Below are positions 61,649 to 64,000 of a stretch of DNA of 64,000 nt, piece after piece; the first letter of the stretch is position 1, and the number at the start of each line of letters is the position of its first letter. Source of the DNA: Caulobacter hibisci (lineage in GTDB: Bacteria; Pseudomonadota; Alphaproteobacteria; Caulobacterales; Caulobacteraceae); NCBI RefSeq assembly GCF_016135805.1, contig NZ_JADWOX010000002.1, positions 310,001 through 374,000 on the forward strand, given 5' to 3'. The position numbers and the translations under genes are program-made. The notes beneath the pieces are model-generated. The model was given only the letters and a program-made list of their open reading frames with translations, was not told the DNA's origin and made no database searches.

Positions 61649-62575
61649 ATGAGTGGAGTTGAGATTTTTGCGCCGCGCACCGCCAAAAGTCGGCGCACGT
61701 GGACCGCTGCGGCAATAATACTGATCGTCGTCTTCTTCTTGATCGGACAGCTGACGACGATCTTCGCCGTGCTGAAGCCCATGGGGTATCACAAGGCGGA
61801 CCTTGATACGCAATGGCAGCCGCTGGCCATCTACCTGGCTGGTGGCGGGGTTACTATAATTCTCATCGTTGCCTGGGCGTGGCTGTTCGAGCGCAGGCCG
61901 CCCGCAGCCCTGGGCTTCAATGCCAAGATCGTCGGCGCCTATCTGCGCGGGCTGCTGGTCGGAGGGCTTTTCCTCGGCGCCGTCGTAGCCATCATTTTCG
62001 CCGCTGGCGGTTACAAGGCCGCCGGGAATTTGTCCTTGGGTTTGCTGGCGCCGGCCGTGCTGACGCCGTTTCTCGCCTTGTTCGGCGGGTATATGATCCA
62101 GGGAGCCGCCGAAGAGACCATGTTGCGGGGCTGGCTGATGCCTTTGGTGGCCTCCAGGCATGGGTTGATCGTCGCCGTCCTTCTCAATTCCGGCTTCTTT
62201 ACTCTGCTCCATGCGAGCAATATCGATCCGTCGAAGGAACTGGCGCTCGGGCTCTTCAACCTGTTTCTTTTCGCCGCCCTGCTTAGTCTCTATGCGGTCA
62301 AAGAAGGATCATTGTGGGGCGTGTGCGCCTTCCACACGGCCTGGAACGCCCTCCTTGGTATGGGTTTCGGACTGGAGGTCAGCGGCCAGAAGGCCGTCAT
62401 CGCCCCGATCGTCGTGGGTTTGGCGCCGGTCTCGAGCGCACCGTGGTGGCTTACCGGCGGGGCGTTCGGCCCGGAGGCGAGCGTCGCCACGACGATCGTG
62501 CTCGCTGGCGGCTGCGCCTATCTGATTGCGAAGGGGCGCTTACCAAGACCGCCAACCGATACCCTCTCTCCCTGA
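61649..62575 (+). CDS. CPBP-family intramembrane metalloprotease (Abi/CAAX-protease-like)
   Basis: A 308-residue membrane protein with about eight hydrophobic segments. The catalytic motifs are in order: EETMLRGW (EExxxR) near residue 157, FFTLLHASN (FxxxH) near 191 and AFHTAWNALLG (HxxxN) near 231. Members act in prenyl-protein processing, bacteriocin self-protection or remain unassigned. ATG 61649 follows GGAGGGGG. Codon use is less G/C-biased than in the flanking genes. The last codons run into a palindrome that likely terminates transcription. Confidence 0.9.
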   Translation: MSGVEIFAPRTAKSRRTWTAAAIILIVVFFLIGQLTTIFAVLKPMGYHKADLDTQWQPLAIYLAGGGVTIILIVAWAWLFERRPPAALGFNAKIVGAYLRGLLVGGLFLGAVVAIIFAAGGYKAAGNLSLGLLAPAVLTPFLALFGGYMIQGAAEETMLRGWLMPLVASRHGLIVAVLLNSGFFTLLHASNIDPSKELALGLFNLFLFAALLSLYAVKEGSLWGVCAFHTAWNALLGMGFGLEVSGQKAVIAPIVVGLAPVSSAPWWLTGGAFGPEASVATTIVLAGGCAYLIAKGRLPRPPTDTLSP

Positions 62576-62582
62576 GAGAGGG
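62562..62582. terminator. Palindrome between convergent genes
   Basis: CCCTCTCTC and GAGAGAGGG form a perfect 9-bp stem with a 3-nt loop. The TGA stop of the protease gene lies inside it, and the FAD monooxygenase gene ends ten bases later from the other side. It probably terminates in both directions. Confidence 0.6.
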
Positions 62583-62591
62583 ATCTGACGC

Positions 62592-63761
62592 CTAAACCTC
62601 CACCGTCCCGGCGTCGTAGGCGAAGAGGCCCAGGGTCTCTTCGTTCTTGATCTGGGTCATGCCGTAGAGGTGGGCTTCGTCGCCTTCCAGGCGGTCGGCG
62701 TTGAGGTTCGACTCGACCTGGATGAAGCCGCAGCGTTCCTTGCGGGCGGCCTCGTAGCGGGCCAGGGCCTCGGGGACGTCGGACGCGGCTTCGAAGGCGC
62801 GGGCCAGGACCAGGGCGTCCTCGATGGCGGCGGCGGCGCCTTGGCCCAGGAACGGCGTCATGGCGTGGGCGGCGTCGCCCAGCAGGGCCACGCGGCCGCC
62901 GCGCACCCAGCTGGTCAGGGGCTGGCGGGCGAAGACGGCCCACTTGTAGAGGGCGGCCGGATCGATGGTGTCGAGCAGGGCCTGGACGTCGCTGCTCCAG
63001 CCCTCGAAGGTCTTGCGCAGGTCGGCGAGATCGGCGCGGATCGTCCAGCCTTCCTCGGCCCAGCCCTCCTGGCGGGCGAAGAAGACGAGATTCAACAGGG
63101 TCGAATTGCGCAGCGGATAGCGCACGGCCATGCGGCCCGGGCCGATGTGGATGCCGGGGAAGTGGGCCAGATCCTCCAGCAGCTCGCCCTCGACCGGCAC
63201 GATGGCGCGCCAGACGACGTGGCCGGTGAAGTGCGGCTCGCCCGGGTCGAAGCCCTTGCGCACGCCCGATTTCACGCCATCGGCGCCGATCACGGCGTCG
63301 GCGGTCAGCACGGTTCCGTCGGCCAGGGTGGCGGTGGCGCCGTCGACGGTCGGCTCGGCGGCGACGCAAGGGGAGGACAGGCGCACGGTGGCGCGGCCGG
63401 TGGCCTCCAGGGCCTCGACCAGGATGGCGTGCAGGTCGGCGCGGTGGATGTAGACGTAAGGCGCGCCGTAGAGGTCGCGAACCTTCTGCCCGCGCTCGAA
63501 GGCGACCAGGTCGCGGCCGTCGGCCCAGTGCTGCACCCGCTGGCGCTGGGGCTCGACCCCGGCCGTGGTGATGGCCTCGGCCAGGCCCAGGTGGTGATAG
63601 ACCCGCATGGCGTTGGGGGCGAGCGTGACGCCGGCGCCGATCTCGCCGAGGGCGGGGGCCTGCTCCAGCACCTCGACGGTGTGGCCGGCGCGAGCCAGGG
63701 CGATGGCCGCGGTCAGGCCGCCGATGCCGGCGCCGGCGACGATCAGGTGCTGGGGACGCAT
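62592..63761 (-). CDS. FAD-dependent aromatic-ring monooxygenase (salicylate hydroxylase-like)
   Basis: A 389-residue group A flavin monooxygenase: Rossmann motif LIVAGAGIGGLTAAIALARAGHTVEVLE in part near residue 5, the DG motif ADAVIGADGVKSGVR near 145 and the second FAD motif GRVALLGDAAHAMTPFLGQGAAAAIEDA near 280 in part. Such enzymes hydroxylate phenolic or heteroaromatic acids using NAD(P)H. ATG 63761 has GGAG at proper spacing; the upstream GCC-preceded start at 63788 would add nine atypical residues. It follows the PEP-mutase-like gene by 43 bp. Confidence 0.92.
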   Translation of the reverse strand: MRPQHLIVAGAGIGGLTAAIALARAGHTVEVLEQAPALGEIGAGVTLAPNAMRVYHHLGLAEAITTAGVEPQRQRVQHWADGRDLVAFERGQKVRDLYGAPYVYIHRADLHAILVEALEATGRATVRLSSPCVAAEPTVDGATATLADGTVLTADAVIGADGVKSGVRKGFDPGEPHFTGHVVWRAIVPVEGELLEDLAHFPGIHIGPGRMAVRYPLRNSTLLNLVFFARQEGWAEEGWTIRADLADLRKTFEGWSSDVQALLDTIDPAALYKWAVFARQPLTSWVRGGRVALLGDAAHAMTPFLGQGAAAAIEDALVLARAFEAASDVPEALARYEAARKERCGFIQVESNLNADRLEGDEAHLYGMTQIKNEETLGLFAYDAGTVEV

Positions 63762-63804
63762 GGGTAGTCTCCAAATACTCAGGCGCAAAAATCAGGCGCC
63801 AAAA

Positions 63805-64000
63805 TCAGGCAAAAGTCGCCGCGTCGGCCAGCAGGGCGTCGAGCCCGGCGACGGCGTTGAGGCGGGGAAGGTCGAGAATGTCGAGGCCGTCGGTCGTGCC
63901 TTCGGCGCGCAGCGCAGCGAGCCATTCGGGCGCGTAGCGGGTCAGGCCGTGCAGCAGCAGCATCGGGTGCAGGGCGATGGCGAAGCCCAGGTCCTGCAAC
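63805..64000 (-). CDS. Isocitrate lyase/PEP mutase superfamily protein, C-terminal part (5' end outside window)
   Basis: The minus-strand frame is open to the window edge, leaving 64 residues: a strand-helix with LGFAIALHPMLLLHGLTRYAPEW, then LRAEGTTDGL and a terminal GLDALLADAATFA helix. This is the tail seen in PEP mutase/oxaloacetate-decarboxylase/2-methylisocitrate-lyase relatives. Catalytic motifs lie outside the window, so the exact activity cannot be named. It is upstream of, and co-directional with, the FAD monooxygenase. Confidence 0.7.
   Translation of the reverse strand, partial: LQDLGFAIALHPMLLLHGLTRYAPEWLAALRAEGTTDGLDILDLPRLNAVAGLDALLADAATFA

Noticed and set aside
46397..64000. 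Genomic island or prophage carrying the IclR locus
   Set aside because: No integrase, transposase, tRNA boundary or direct repeats are seen, and codon use of most genes matches the rest of the window.

Overview
This GC-rich, gene-dense window reads as a chromosomal segment of an alphaproteobacterium of the Caulobacter type. Grounds: codon use with strong G/C third positions, translationally coupled genes, GTG/TTG starts, REP-like palindromes between genes, a class II DAHP synthase, and a B12-riboswitch-controlled cobalamin salvage locus. I see no insertion sequence, phage or CRISPR array. The genus is inference.

Layout. 1-8.5 kb is mostly housekeeping: the tail of an O-antigen-ligase-like membrane protein, DAHP synthase, a FATP-like acyl-CoA synthetase, an esterase, an M23 lipoprotein, PanD, small lipoproteins, a SIMPL protein and a CAU-anticodon tRNA. 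9.3-13.9 kb is a minimal archaic chaperone-usher pilus operon (pilin, chaperone, usher, two-domain tip protein). 13.9-24.1 kb is a cobalamin uptake and assembly locus. Starting from a riboswitch, btuB-cobC-cobO-btuF-btuC-btuD-cbiB-cobT-cobS and a tyrosine-phosphatase-like gene run as one chain of overlapping genes, and cobU is divergent.

24.2-29.5 kb holds a response regulator and a cluster matching the parts list of E. coli yjfIJKLM-yjfC. Here it is split into two divergent units and carries an extra 46-residue membrane protein. Next come two tiny coupled genes (one DUF3606), ppdK, and a MarR-controlled aromatic-acid-type efflux operon (FUSC, DUF1656, HlyD, outer-membrane lipoprotein). 38.6-46.4 kb has an Hsp70/YegD-like protein, an antitoxin with a frameshifted ParE-like toxin, an HI0933-type flavoprotein, a DEAD-box helicase with a long basic tail, a lone PstS-like protein behind a Pho-box-like repeat, ArsC, and a 50-residue protein.

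46.4-64 kb is the least explained part. An IclR/MhpR-like regulator is surrounded by two beta-lactamase-fold serine hydrolases, an MFS carrier, two aldehyde dehydrogenases, an alpha/beta hydrolase, a VAO-type FAD oxidase, an FAD monooxygenase, a PEP-mutase/isocitrate-lyase relative, and two paralogous modules of a methyltransferase plus a small helical protein. The motif CGGATAG recurs upstream of several of these genes and forms a perfect inverted repeat next to the regulator, suggesting one regulon. I infer a catabolic or modification pathway for an unidentified, possibly aromatic or ester-containing, substrate.

Intergenic DNA is rich in palindromic repeats of at least four types. They sit mainly between convergent genes and include a roughly 650-bp composite element present in two inverted, diverged copies.
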